Shown here in pieces: positions 7,898 through 16,326 of a stretch of DNA of 40,412 bases (the first letter of the stretch is position 1; the number at the start of each line of letters is the position of its first letter). A program made the position numbers and the translations under genes. The stretch lies in the NCBI GenBank assembly GCA_023391005.1, contig JAEWBS010000107.1:1-40412 (forward strand), read 5' to 3'. The notes beneath the pieces are model-generated. The model was not told the DNA's origin. It saw only the letters and a program-made list of their open reading frames with translations, and ran no database searches. This stretch comes from Bacillota bacterium (GTDB lineage Bacteria; Bacillota; Clostridia; Oscillospirales; Ruminococcaceae).

Positions 7898-9949
7898 TTG
7901 AATAATTCCAACCAGCCAAACAAGAACCCGAATCAGGGTCCTGGGCAAAATCCGCGCAACAGCTTTAACCCGAGAAACAATCGCGGTATCATTATTTATG
8001 TCGCGGTGCTCGTTGCGCTTGTGCTCATCGCCAGCAGTACGTTTGGGATGGGTAAGAAGGAAAGCACCTATAAATATTCCGAAATTGTCGCAATGTTTGA
8101 CGACCATAAAATCGCGGAATATACCTTCGACCTCGGCACCGGCGAACTGAAATTCAAGCTTCAGGATGATAGCACCGAGCAGACCTACACGGTGCCCAAT
8201 ACCAACCTGTTCATCAACACGGTACAGCAGCAGGTCGAGGAATATAACCGAGAGAACCCCAGCACGAGAATTCCGTACGAGCTGATTCCGATCGCAACGA
8301 TGCCGTTTTGGCTCTCTTATTTGCCAACGCTGCTGCTCATTGTCGCTATGGGCGCGCTGTGGTGGTTCACGATTAAGCAGTCGCGCGGCGGCGGCAATAT
8401 CTCAGGCTTTGGCAAGGCGAAGGCCCGTACCCCTGATCAGGGCCGCCGCGTCACCTTTGCCGACGTCGCGGGTGCCGATGAGGAAAAGGCCGAGCTGGTC
8501 GAGGTTGTTGAGTTTTTAAAATCGCCCGAGCGGTTTAACACGCTGGGCGCGCGCATCCCCAAGGGCGTGCTGCTTGTCGGCCCGCCCGGAACCGGCAAAA
8601 CGCTGCTGGCCCGCGCTGTCGCGGGCGAGGCGGGCGCGCCGTTCTTCTCGATTTCCGGCTCCGACTTTGTCGAAATGTTTGTCGGCGTCGGCGCTTCGCG
8701 CGTGCGTGACCTGTTTGAACAAGCAAAGAAGAGCGCTCCGGCTATCATCTTCATCGATGAGATCGACGCCGTGGGCCGCCAGCGCGGCGCGGGCCTTGGC
8801 GGCGGTCATGACGAGCGCGAACAGACGCTCAACCAGCTGCTTGTCGAGATGGACGGCTTTGGCTCTAACACCGGCGTCATCGTCATCGCCGCAACCAACC
8901 GCCGCGATATTCTCGACCCGGCGCTGCTGCGTCCCGGCCGTTTTGACCGCCAGATCGTCGTAGGTTACCCCGATATCAAGGGCCGTGAGGAAATTTTAAA
9001 GGTGCATTCCAAGAACAAGCCGCTGGGCCCCGACGTCAATCTGCGAACCATCGCCTCGACGACGGCGGGCTTCACCGGCGCGGATCTTGAGAATATCCTC
9101 AACGAGGCGGCGTTGTTGGCTGCCCGAAAGAGCCTCAAGGCCATCACGATGGAGACGGTTGAAGAAGCGACCATCAAGGTGATCGCGGGTCCCGAGAAGA
9201 AATCGCGCCTCATCACCGAAAAGGACAAGAAGCTCACCGCCTATCATGAGGCGGGCCACGCGGTCGTCACCTATTATATGGACACCGCCGACAAGGTGCA
9301 TCAGGTGTCGATCATTCCGCGCGGCATGGCGGGCGGCTTTACGATGAGCCTGCCGACCGAGGATAAGAGCTACCACACCCGCAAGGAGATGAAGGAGAAT
9401 ATCATCACGCTTTTGGGCGGCCGCGTCGCCGAGCTGCTGGTGCTCGATGATATCTCAACCGGTGCTTCCAATGATATTGAGCGTGCGACTAACATCGCCC
9501 GTGCCATGGTCACCCGCTACGGCTTTTCTGAGAAGCTGGGCCCCGTCGTTTACGGCCATGACCAAAGCGAGGTGTTTTTAGGGCGCGACTTTAACCAGTC
9601 TCGCAACTACTCTGAGGAGGTTGCCTCCGAGATCGACGCCGAGATACGCAACATTGTCGAGCACGCCTTCCAGCTAGCCAAGCAGACGCTCTCCGAGCAT
9701 ATGGATCAGCTTGTGCTGGTGGCCGAAACGCTAATTCGCTGCGAAAAGATTGACGCCGCCGACTTTGAAAGCCTGATGACGACCGGTGAAATGACCGCGT
9801 CTCGGAAGGATAAGACGGTCGACGCCGACAACGCTGAGGCAGATGCGTTAAAGGTTGACAAGGCTGACGGCGCCGCGCCGACTGAAGCCGCCGAGCAGCC
9901 TGCACCCATCGGGGAGAAGCTGCCCGACGACGCCGCGCCGCACGAATAA
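7898..9949 (+). CDS. ftsH: ATP-dependent zinc metalloprotease FtsH
   Basis: 683 residues with two membrane helices (about 30-48 and 135-157) flanking a small extracytoplasmic domain. The AAA+ module has Walker A GPPGTGKT at 228-235, FIDEIDAVGRQRG, and the SRH arginines in RPGRFDRQI. The M41 protease has the zinc motif HEAGH at 450-454. The tail is acidic and alanine-rich. It degrades misfolded and short-lived membrane and cytosolic proteins. The start is TTG 7898, supported by GGGAG at 7885-7889. No better in-frame start gives the full first helix. A strong terminator follows. Confidence 0.95.
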   Translation: MNNSNQPNKNPNQGPGQNPRNSFNPRNNRGIIIYVAVLVALVLIASSTFGMGKKESTYKYSEIVAMFDDHKIAEYTFDLGTGELKFKLQDDSTEQTYTVPNTNLFINTVQQQVEEYNRENPSTRIPYELIPIATMPFWLSYLPTLLLIVAMGALWWFTIKQSRGGGNISGFGKAKARTPDQGRRVTFADVAGADEEKAELVEVVEFLKSPERFNTLGARIPKGVLLVGPPGTGKTLLARAVAGEAGAPFFSISGSDFVEMFVGVGASRVRDLFEQAKKSAPAIIFIDEIDAVGRQRGAGLGGGHDEREQTLNQLLVEMDGFGSNTGVIVIAATNRRDILDPALLRPGRFDRQIVVGYPDIKGREEILKVHSKNKPLGPDVNLRTIASTTAGFTGADLENILNEAALLAARKSLKAITMETVEEATIKVIAGPEKKSRLITEKDKKLTAYHEAGHAVVTYYMDTADKVHQVSIIPRGMAGGFTMSLPTEDKSYHTRKEMKENIITLLGGRVAELLVLDDISTGASNDIERATNIARAMVTRYGFSEKLGPVVYGHDQSEVFLGRDFNQSRNYSEEVASEIDAEIRNIVEHAFQLAKQTLSEHMDQLVLVAETLIRCEKIDAADFESLMTTGEMTASRKDKTVDADNAEADALKVDKADGAAPTEAAEQPAPIGEKLPDDAAPHE

Positions 9950-10019
9950 GCCGATTTTAAGTTCAACCGCATACAAGCAAGATGGCGTTAGCCGAGGGGT
10001 AAGCCGCATTGCTGTAAAG

Positions 10020-10070
10020 TGCCGTGTCGCAGAATGATTTTTGTGATCATTTTGCGGCACGGCTTTTCTT
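10020..10070 (+). terminator. Intrinsic terminator after ftsH
   Basis: GCCGTG-T-CGCAGAATGAT (from 10021) pairs with ATCATTTTGCG-G-CACGGC (ending 10063), about 18 bp with two wobbles and a short T-rich loop, then TTTTCTTTG. It closes the gdpP-to-ftsH transcription unit. Confidence 0.85.
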
Positions 10071-10116
10071 TGTGCATCTCGCAGCGGCTTTTGGTGCAGA
10101 CTAATACTTATCATGC

Positions 10117-10145
10117 TGGAAATATTCATAAATCTGTGCTACAAT
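10117..10145 (+). promoter_or_regulatory. Probable promoter for the M16 peptidase-lgt operon
   Basis: TGGAAA (10117-10122), 17-base spacer, TACAAT (10140-10145). The -10 matches five of six and the -35 four of six. It lies between the ftsH terminator and the first M16 gene, about 50 bases before the start codon. Confidence 0.5.
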
Positions 10146-10196
10146 GGCACAGTATAAATTTATGAAACAAGACTTGAAAAGGTTGGAGAGGTATTG

Positions 10197-11486
10197 ATGA
10201 CGACACATCTGATCCGTACCGCGCTTTCGCGCGGGGTTAACCTGTCGGTGTTAAGCGATCCGAAGTTTAAGCATAACCGCATTTCGGTAAACCTAGTTGT
10301 GCCGCTTGACGCGCAGACGGTAAGCCGCTATGCTATTTTGCCGTTTCTGCTGCGCAAGGGCAGTAAAAGCTGCAACGATTTTACCCAGCTCAACCGTCGG
10401 CTTGACGCGATGTACGGCGCTTCGCTGGCCGCCGATGTCGGCAAGGGCGGTGGCAATCAGATCATCACGCTGGGCGTCAAAACGCTCGACGACCGCTTTA
10501 CGCTCGAAGGGGAAGACCTTGTGCGGCAGGCAGCTGTTCTGCTGCGCGAGCTGTTAACCGAGCCTCTGGTTGAGGATGGCGCTTTTGACCGCAAGGAGTT
10601 TTTCCTTGAGCGGCAGAACATGGTCGATACGATCGAGAGCCTGATCAACGACAAGCGCAGCTACGCGTTGGCGCAGTGCCGCATGCTCATGGGGCGCGAT
10701 GACCCGGCCGCGCTGTTCAAATATGGCACGGTGGCACAGGCGCAGGAGTTGACGCCGGCTATTGCGGCCCAAGCCTATCAGCAGCTTTTAGACACCGCCG
10801 CCATTGAGATCATGTTTGTCGGCTCAGGCGACCCGTCGGCCGCCTCCGAGGTGATGAAAAAAGCATTTGCGGGCATGACGAGAAACCCACAGCCCTTTAC
10901 CGACGCCAACATCTGCGCGGCGGGGGAGGAGACGCTCAAAAAGACCGAATATCTCGATGTGGCACAGTCTAAGATGGTGCTCGGTTTCCGCTGCTCAGAG
11001 CGCGGTGACGAAGCGCAGCAGGCTGCCATGCGCCTGATGACGGCGCTTTACGGCGGTACGCCCTCCTCCAAGCTGTTTTTAAATGTGCGTGAAAAGCTGT
11101 CGCTCTGCTATTACTGCGCCGCGCGGTACGACCGCAGCGCTGCTATTCTGATGGTGGACTGCGGCGTCGAAAAGGAGAATATCGAAAGCGCCAAGAAAGA
11201 AATCCTTGTGCAGCTCGATGAGATCAGAAACGGCAACTTCGAGGACGAAACGCTTGAAAACACCCGCCTGCAAATGAAAAACAGCCTTCGCGCCGTGTCG
11301 GATTATCCCGGCACGCTCGAGGAATGGTACCTCTCGCGCATTTTATCCGACGAGATCGCTTCGCCCGAGGAGGAGATGCGCGCCGTCGACGCCGTGACCC
11401 GCGCGCAGGTGATTGAAGCCGCCAAACAGGTTCGCCTCGACGCGGTTTATCTGCTCACTTCAAAGGAGGATTCGGCCAATGCTTAG
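10197..11486 (+). CDS. M16-family protein lacking the zinc motif (YmfF/YfmF-like)
   Basis: 429 residues with the two-domain M16 (insulinase/pitrilysin) fold. Where active members carry HxxEH, this protein has LRKGSKSCND, so the zinc ligands are absent and it should be the non-catalytic partner. Later segments (LYGGTPSSKLFLNVREKLSLCYY) are typical of the family. It overlaps the next gene, an M16 protein with an intact motif, by eight bases, so the two probably form a heterodimer like Bacillus YmfF/YmfH. NCBI now names those EF-P 5-aminopentanol modification-associated proteins. Transfer of that role here is inference. ATG 10197 follows GGAGAGG at 10185-10191. Confidence 0.8.
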   Translation: MTTHLIRTALSRGVNLSVLSDPKFKHNRISVNLVVPLDAQTVSRYAILPFLLRKGSKSCNDFTQLNRRLDAMYGASLAADVGKGGGNQIITLGVKTLDDRFTLEGEDLVRQAAVLLRELLTEPLVEDGAFDRKEFFLERQNMVDTIESLINDKRSYALAQCRMLMGRDDPAALFKYGTVAQAQELTPAIAAQAYQQLLDTAAIEIMFVGSGDPSAASEVMKKAFAGMTRNPQPFTDANICAAGEETLKKTEYLDVAQSKMVLGFRCSERGDEAQQAAMRLMTALYGGTPSSKLFLNVREKLSLCYYCAARYDRSAAILMVDCGVEKENIESAKKEILVQLDEIRNGNFEDETLENTRLQMKNSLRAVSDYPGTLEEWYLSRILSDEIASPEEEMRAVDAVTRAQVIEAAKQVRLDAVYLLTSKEDSANA

Positions 11487-12747
11487 TGAAACCGTTGCTT
11501 GCCGCCGTCTGGAGGAAAGCTATACCCGTATCGAGCACCCCAGCGGCCTAACGCTGATGCTCTGCCCGATGAAGGGTTTTTCAGGCGCGTATGCGCTTTT
11601 TGCAACCCGCTGCGGTTCGATAGACGATTCGTTTGCCGTGGGTGACGAGGACTATACCGTTGTACCGAACGGCATCGCCCACTTTTTAGAGCACAAGCTC
11701 TTTGAAAGCGAGGAGGGCGACGCCTTTGAGCAGTACGCCAAGACCGGCGCTTCGGCCAATGCTTATACGTCCTTTGACCGTACCGCTTACCTGTTCGGCT
11801 GCACCGACAAATTTGACGAGTCGATCGAGATTCTGCTAAACCTTGTCACCAAGCCCTACTTCACCGAAAAGACGGTACAGAAGGAGCAGGGGATCATCGG
11901 GCAGGAGATTCGGATGTACGACGATGACCCCGAGTGGCGGGTATATTTCAATCTGCTTGGCGCGCTGTATCACAACCACCCGATTCGTGTCGACATCGCC
12001 GGAACGGTCGAGTCGATTTCCGAAATCACCGCCGAGCTGCTCTACCGCTGCTACAATGCGTTTTATAACCTGAACAATATGGTGTTGTCGGTTGCGGGTA
12101 ATTTCAATATTGACACCGTATTGAAGGCCTGCGATAAAATTCTGCTGCCCGCCGCTCCCGTAACGGTGCGCACCCGCGATATCGACGAGCCGTTGACGGT
12201 GCGTGAGCGCCGGGTCGAGCAGAAGCTCGAGGTAGCGACGCCGCTGTTCCAGATCGGCTTTAAGGGGACGCCTCAAAGCTATCGCGAAAATATTCTCGCG
12301 CAGGTGACCGGCGAGATTGTCTGCGACCTTGTCGCGGGCGAATCGACCGAATTATACCGCGCGCTTTATGACGAAGGGCTGATCAACGCGAGCTTTGGCT
12401 CGGAGGTGATGGCGGGCCCGAACTATCTCGTTAACATCTTTGCTGGCGAGTCGAGAAACCCCGACGAGGTGTTCGCGCGCCTTTTAAAGGGCGTTGAGGC
12501 GTTGCAAGAGAACGGCATCCCGTCCGAGGCGTTTGAGCGTGCGCGCCGCGCCATCTATGGTCGGTACGTCGGCATTTACAGCTCGGTCGAGGCGATGGCG
12601 GGCATGATGGTGCTGGCCTCTCTGGCCGATTTTGGCGCTTACGAGCCGCTCGAGCTGCTTGATGAGCTGACCTTAAACGACGCGCAGGCTTTTTTGCGCG
12701 AGAATTTTGATCCCGCGCGCTGCGCGCTTTCGGTCGTGCGGGATTAG
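11479..12747 (+). CDS. M16-family zinc metallopeptidase (YmfH/YfmH-like)
   Basis: 422 residues. The inverted zinc motif HFLEH is present in GIAHFLEHKLF, followed by the usual YAKTGASANAYTSFD stretch. This is therefore the catalytic partner of the preceding zinc-less M16 protein. ATG 11479 lies nine bases after AAGGAGG (11463-11469) and overlaps the upstream stop, so an earlier in-frame start at 11413 is unlikely. The paired arrangement of one inactive and one active M16 subunit is known from bacterial and mitochondrial processing peptidases. The substrate here is unknown. Confidence 0.85.
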   Translation: MLSETVACRRLEESYTRIEHPSGLTLMLCPMKGFSGAYALFATRCGSIDDSFAVGDEDYTVVPNGIAHFLEHKLFESEEGDAFEQYAKTGASANAYTSFDRTAYLFGCTDKFDESIEILLNLVTKPYFTEKTVQKEQGIIGQEIRMYDDDPEWRVYFNLLGALYHNHPIRVDIAGTVESISEITAELLYRCYNAFYNLNNMVLSVAGNFNIDTVLKACDKILLPAAPVTVRTRDIDEPLTVRERRVEQKLEVATPLFQIGFKGTPQSYRENILAQVTGEIVCDLVAGESTELYRALYDEGLINASFGSEVMAGPNYLVNIFAGESRNPDEVFARLLKGVEALQENGIPSEAFERARRAIYGRYVGIYSSVEAMAGMMVLASLADFGAYEPLELLDELTLNDAQAFLRENFDPARCALSVVRD

Positions 12748-12767
12748 ACAGAAAAGAGGGGACACGC

Positions 12768-13802
12768 ATGAACCCATTCATCCATCTGGCCGGTGCGGAT
12801 ACCGCCGCGCAAGTGGCGTTTCCCGGCCTGGGGTTGGATTTTTCCATCTCACGGGTGGCGGTCTTTATTGGACCGCTTACCGTCTATTGGTACGGCATCA
12901 TCGTTGTGACCGGCATCGCGCTTGGCGTGCTTTACGCCGTCTGGCGTGCCGGACAGTTTGGCGTGGATAAAGAGCGCCTGAGCGACGTTTATCTTTATGC
13001 CATCATCGCAGGCCTGTTGGGCGCCCGTGCTTATTACGTCGCCTTTTCGTGGGATTATTACAAGCTGCACCCTGAGGAGATCATCGCCATCTGGAAGGGC
13101 GGCATCGCTTTTTACGGCGGCATTCTGGCGGCGATACTTTGCGGCTGGCTGCTGTGCCGCCGCTGGAAGCTGCCGGTCGTGCGTGCGCTCGACGCCTCGT
13201 TGGGCGGCCTGCTCCTGGGTCAGTCGATCGGACGTTGGGGTAATTTTATCAACGTTGAGGCGTTTGGCGGTTATTTTGAGGGACCATGGCGTATGGTCAG
13301 CCCAATTATTGATAGCTATTTCCATATACACCCCGACTTGCTGCCCGGCTTTACGCCCGAGCAGGTGTTGCAGATGCAGAATATACCCGTGCACCCGACC
13401 TTTTTTTACGAATCGGCATGGACGATGCTTGGCTTTTTGTTTGTTGTCTGGTACACTAAGCGCCGCAGCTTCAACGGCGAGCTGACGCTGTTGTACTTTT
13501 TCATTAACGGACTGGGCCGCGCGGTCATTGAGGGGCTACGCACCGATAGCCTGACCGCGGGCGATATTCGTGTTTCGCAGGTGTTGGCGGGTTGCATGGT
13601 CGTGCTTTCGGTGGCACTGTGGTTTGTGGCGCGTAAAAAGCTGGCCCACGGCACCATGCCGGCGTGGATGCAGCTGACGCCGACCGTCATCGACACGCCC
13701 GATACAACGCCGGCCCAGCCGGAGAATGCGCCAGCGATTGTATCGGACGGCGTGCAACCAGATAAAAATAACGCTGATACGCCGCATGATGAGGCCGATT
13801 AA
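12768..13802 (+). CDS. lgt: Prolipoprotein diacylglyceryl transferase
   Basis: 344 residues, a polytopic membrane protein. The Lgt signature GRWGNFINVEAFGG begins at residue 155. The N-terminal WYGIIVVTGIALGVLYA and the later FYESAWTML and R-T-D region (GLRTDSLTAGDIRVSQ) are family hallmarks. It transfers diacylglycerol from phosphatidylglycerol to the lipobox cysteine of prolipoproteins, such as DctP in this window. A charged, proline-rich tail of about 50 residues exceeds the usual Lgt length. GAAAAGAGGGG precedes ATG 12768 closely after the M16 gene, so it belongs to the same operon. Confidence 0.95.
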   Translation: MNPFIHLAGADTAAQVAFPGLGLDFSISRVAVFIGPLTVYWYGIIVVTGIALGVLYAVWRAGQFGVDKERLSDVYLYAIIAGLLGARAYYVAFSWDYYKLHPEEIIAIWKGGIAFYGGILAAILCGWLLCRRWKLPVVRALDASLGGLLLGQSIGRWGNFINVEAFGGYFEGPWRMVSPIIDSYFHIHPDLLPGFTPEQVLQMQNIPVHPTFFYESAWTMLGFLFVVWYTKRRSFNGELTLLYFFINGLGRAVIEGLRTDSLTAGDIRVSQVLAGCMVVLSVALWFVARKKLAHGTMPAWMQLTPTVIDTPDTTPAQPENAPAIVSDGVQPDKNNADTPHDEAD

Positions 13803-13899
13803 ATCTATAGATGCGGTATGGGTGTCTATCGGTGAATGTGATCCGGTCACAGCTTTTTTGCCCGCTTTTTGATAGCATGAATCCAGTGAGGTGAATGCT

Positions 13900-14073
13900 A
13901 TGAAAATTTTAAGCTATGCTATCGGCGGTATTCTCGGCGCGGGCGCGGGTTATCTGTATTACTATTTTGTTGGCTGCGCGTCCGGGCGGTGCCCTATTAC
14001 ATCGAATCCGTGGAGCGCGACGGTCTATGGCGTTGTGCTGGGTCTTTTAATCGCGGGCATTTTCGTTAAATAG
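13900..14073 (+). CDS. Small Gly/Cys membrane protein (DUF6132-like)
   Basis: 57 residues with two hydrophobic helices (ILSYAIGGILGAGAGYLYYYF and VYGVVLGLLIAGIFV) around a short loop GCASGRCPITSNPWSATVYG. The Cys-x4-Cys-Pro-Ile-Thr-Ser-Asn-Pro motif resembles DUF6132 proteins as I remember them. No biochemical role is known. ATG 13900 is preferred over GTG 13891 because AGTGAGG (13885-13891) is eight bases before it. The gene stands alone between lgt and the rplU promoter. The paired cysteines suggest metal, sulfur or redox handling at the membrane, which is inference only. Confidence 0.7.
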   Translation: MKILSYAIGGILGAGAGYLYYYFVGCASGRCPITSNPWSATVYGVVLGLLIAGIFVK

Positions 14074-14145
14074 ACTTATGAGAAAAATCGCGGCGGAAAA
14101 ACAGTTTTAGTGTTGTCAGAATGATGCAAAACACGAAAAAACGCC

Positions 14146-14174
14146 TTGACAAAGCCAAATACCTATGATATCAT
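14146..14174 (+). promoter_or_regulatory. Strong promoter for rplU-rpmA
   Basis: TTGACA (14146-14151), 17-base spacer, TATCAT (14169-14174). The -35 is perfect and the -10 matches five of six. This fits a highly expressed ribosomal protein operon. Confidence 0.8.
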
Positions 14175-14177
14175 GAT

Positions 14178-14264
14178 TGTTGCCGCATGTTTTAGGCTAT
14201 AAGTGCGCCTTATTTAATCAAAGGTGACGCCCAAAAGCAGCGAGACTGAACAGATAAGCAGGTG
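14178..14264 (+). ncRNA. Probable ribosomal protein L21 leader
   Basis: The roughly 90-base leader of rplU can fold: GCGCCTT pairs with AAGGTGACGC across an AT-rich loop. It also contains GCGAGACTGAACAG just before the ribosome binding site, which recalls the Firmicutes L21 leader (Rfam L21_leader) as I remember it. The position between a strong promoter and rplU fits autogenous control. Class membership needs a covariance model search. Confidence 0.45.
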
Positions 14265-14268
14265 TAAC

Positions 14269-14580
14269 ATGTACGCAGTATTCACTACCGGCGGTAAGCA
14301 GTACCGTGTCGCGCAAGGCGACGTCATTTTCGTCGAAAAGCTCGACGTTGAAGCAGACCAGACCATCGAGTTCGACAACGTTCTTGTTGTTGGCAGCGAT
14401 GACAGCGCTGTTGTGGGCACCCCCACTGTAGCGGGAGCCAAGGTTGTCGCCAAGGCTCTGAAGAACGGCAAGGGTAAGAAGATCACCGTCTTCACCTACC
14501 GCTCCAAGAAGGATTCCAAGCGCAAGATGGGCCACAGACAGCCCTATACCAAGCTTGAAATCACCGCGATTAACGCTTAA
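14269..14580 (+). CDS. rplU: Large-subunit ribosomal protein L21
   Basis: 103 residues, the standard size. It starts MYAVFTTGGKQYRVAQGD and ends with the rRNA-binding RKMGHRQPYTKLEI segment. ATG 14269 follows GCAGGTG. The in-frame start at 14224 would fall inside the leader RNA. The next gene is rpmA, without the prp (ysxB) protease gene that usually sits between them in Firmicutes. Confidence 0.97.
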   Translation: MYAVFTTGGKQYRVAQGDVIFVEKLDVEADQTIEFDNVLVVGSDDSAVVGTPTVAGAKVVAKALKNGKGKKITVFTYRSKKDSKRKMGHRQPYTKLEITAINA

Positions 14581-14617
14581 AACAACTTAAACCATATTTA
14601 CTGGAGGTGCAAAACCA

Positions 14618-14878
14618 ATGGCACATAAAAAGGGCGTAGGCTCTACTAAAAACGGTCGCGACTCCGAAGCCAAACGGCTTGGCGTCAAGCGTGCCGACGG
14701 TCAGTTTGTAAAGGCCGGCAACATTCTGGTTCGCCAGAGAGGCACCCACATCCATCCCGGCGAGAATGTCGGCATCGGTTCGGATGATACGCTGTTCGCG
14801 CTTACCGACGGAACGCTCCGTTTCGAGCGCCTCGGCCGTGACCGCAAGAAGGCTTCGGTCTACGCGGCTGAGAACTAA
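14618..14878 (+). CDS. rpmA: Large-subunit ribosomal protein L27 (no cleavable N-terminal extension)
   Basis: 86 residues, starting MAHKKGVGSTKNGRDS as in E. coli L27. Many Firmicutes make L27 with a short leader ending in a phenylalanine-rich site (as in LNLQFFA) that the Prp protease removes. That leader is absent here, and so is the prp gene between rplU and rpmA. The rest (SEAKRLGVKRADG, RQRGTHIHPGENVG) is canonical. TGGAGGTG precedes the ATG. A terminator follows at 14889-14918. Confidence 0.97.
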   Translation: MAHKKGVGSTKNGRDSEAKRLGVKRADGQFVKAGNILVRQRGTHIHPGENVGIGSDDTLFALTDGTLRFERLGRDRKKASVYAAEN

Positions 14879-14888
14879 GCTAACAAAC

Positions 14889-14918
14889 AAAAATCCCGGG
14901 CGTTCGCTCGGGATTTTT
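14889..14918 (+). terminator. Intrinsic terminator after rpmA
   Basis: AAAAATCCCG pairs with CGGGATTTTT, with extra GCG/CGC pairing inside the loop, and ends in a T-run. The A/T-symmetric arms would also work on the other strand. Confidence 0.88.
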
Positions 14919-15040
14919 CTGTGTTACGGCATCGTCCTATGGCTGCCGTACGCAGGATAACCTGCACCCGATAGGTGAATACTGATAACGAATTATTGGT
15001 GTAGCTGATCGGTGCGCGCCCCCAAAAAGGAGGGAAAAGC

Positions 15041-16315
15041 ATGTTTATTGATAAGGCATTTATTAAGATCAAGGGCGGCAAGGGCGGCGATGGCAGCGTA
15101 TCGTTCCACCGCGAAAAATATGTTGCGGCGGGTGGCCCGGACGGCGGTGACGGCGGACGCGGCGGCAACGTTGTGTTTGTAGTCGATACGAACAAAACCA
15201 CGCTGATGGAATTTAAATATAAGACCCGTTATTATGCGCCCGAGGGCGAGCCGGGCGGACGCCGCCAGTGCAGTGGCAAAAACGCTGAGGATCTTATTAT
15301 CCGAGTCCCGCAAGGCACGCTGATACGCGAGCGCGAGTCGGGCAGGCTCTTAGCCGACCTCTCGGACGATGCGCCGGTGGTCATTGCACGCGGCGGGCGC
15401 GGCGGCTGGGGCAACCAGCACTTTGCCACCCCCACGCGGCAGATACCGCGCTTTGCAAAGCCGGGCATGCCGGGCGAGGAATTCGACGTTCAGCTTGAAC
15501 TAAAGCTGCTGGCCGATGTCGGTCTGGTCGGTTTCCCCAACGTGGGCAAGTCGACGTTGATCTCAATGGTCAGCGAGGCCAAGCCTAAAATTGCGAACTA
15601 CCACTTTACGACGCTGACGCCGGTGCTGGGCGTCGTGCGGGTGGATGCCGAAAAAAGCTACGTCATGGCCGACATTCCGGGCCTCATTGAAGGCGCGTCG
15701 GAAGGCGTCGGCCTCGGGCACGAGTTTTTGCGCCATGTCGAGCGCTGCCGCTTAATGGTGCACGTCGTCGACGTTTCGGGCTGCGAGGGCAGAGAACCGC
15801 TGGACGATTTTGAGCTGATCAACCGCGAGCTTGCAAACTTTTCCGAGGCGCTGGCCGAGCGACCGATGCTCGTGGCGGCCAATAAATGCGATATCGCGTC
15901 GCCCGAGCAAGCGGCGGCGTTCACAAAGGCGCTCGAGGAACGCGGCTACCGCGTTTTCCCGATTTCGGCGGCGACCAATCAAGGCATTGAGCCGCTCTTA
16001 AACGCGATTTCCGCCGAGTTGGACAAGCTGCCGCCGGTGCTGCGCTACGAGCCCGATCCGCTGCCTGAGATCGACCTTACCGCCGCCGGACAGCGCACCT
16101 TTGAGATTACTCGGGGCGACGACGGGGTATACTATATCGAAGCGAGTTGGCTGCCACATATCCTGCGCTCGGTCAATATGGACGATTACGAGTCGCTGCA
16201 ATATCTGCAGCGGTCGCTGCGCAACAGCGGCGTCATCGATAAGCTCGAGGAGATGGGCATCAACGAGGGCGATACCGTTGACATCGACGGCTTTGAGTTC
16301 GATTACGTCAGATAA
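15041..16315 (+). CDS. obgE: Obg GTPase
   Basis: 424 residues. The glycine-rich Obg domain has GGKGGDGSVSFHREKYV and GGPDGGDGGRGGN. The G domain has P-loop GFPNVGKS at 164-171, DIPG in MADIPGLIEGAS, and NKCD. A C-terminal OCT domain (about 345-424) completes the Gram-positive form. It acts in late 50S assembly and stress signalling. AAGGAGGG (15026-15033) precedes ATG 15041. It lies downstream of rplU-rpmA as in most bacteria, but a terminator separates them. No convincing promoter of its own was found in the 120-base gap. Confidence 0.96.
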   Translation: MFIDKAFIKIKGGKGGDGSVSFHREKYVAAGGPDGGDGGRGGNVVFVVDTNKTTLMEFKYKTRYYAPEGEPGGRRQCSGKNAEDLIIRVPQGTLIRERESGRLLADLSDDAPVVIARGGRGGWGNQHFATPTRQIPRFAKPGMPGEEFDVQLELKLLADVGLVGFPNVGKSTLISMVSEAKPKIANYHFTTLTPVLGVVRVDAEKSYVMADIPGLIEGASEGVGLGHEFLRHVERCRLMVHVVDVSGCEGREPLDDFELINRELANFSEALAERPMLVAANKCDIASPEQAAAFTKALEERGYRVFPISAATNQGIEPLLNAISAELDKLPPVLRYEPDPLPEIDLTAAGQRTFEITRGDDGVYYIEASWLPHILRSVNMDDYESLQYLQRSLRNSGVIDKLEEMGINEGDTVDIDGFEFDYVR

Positions 16316-16326
16316 GGAGCCGGTTT

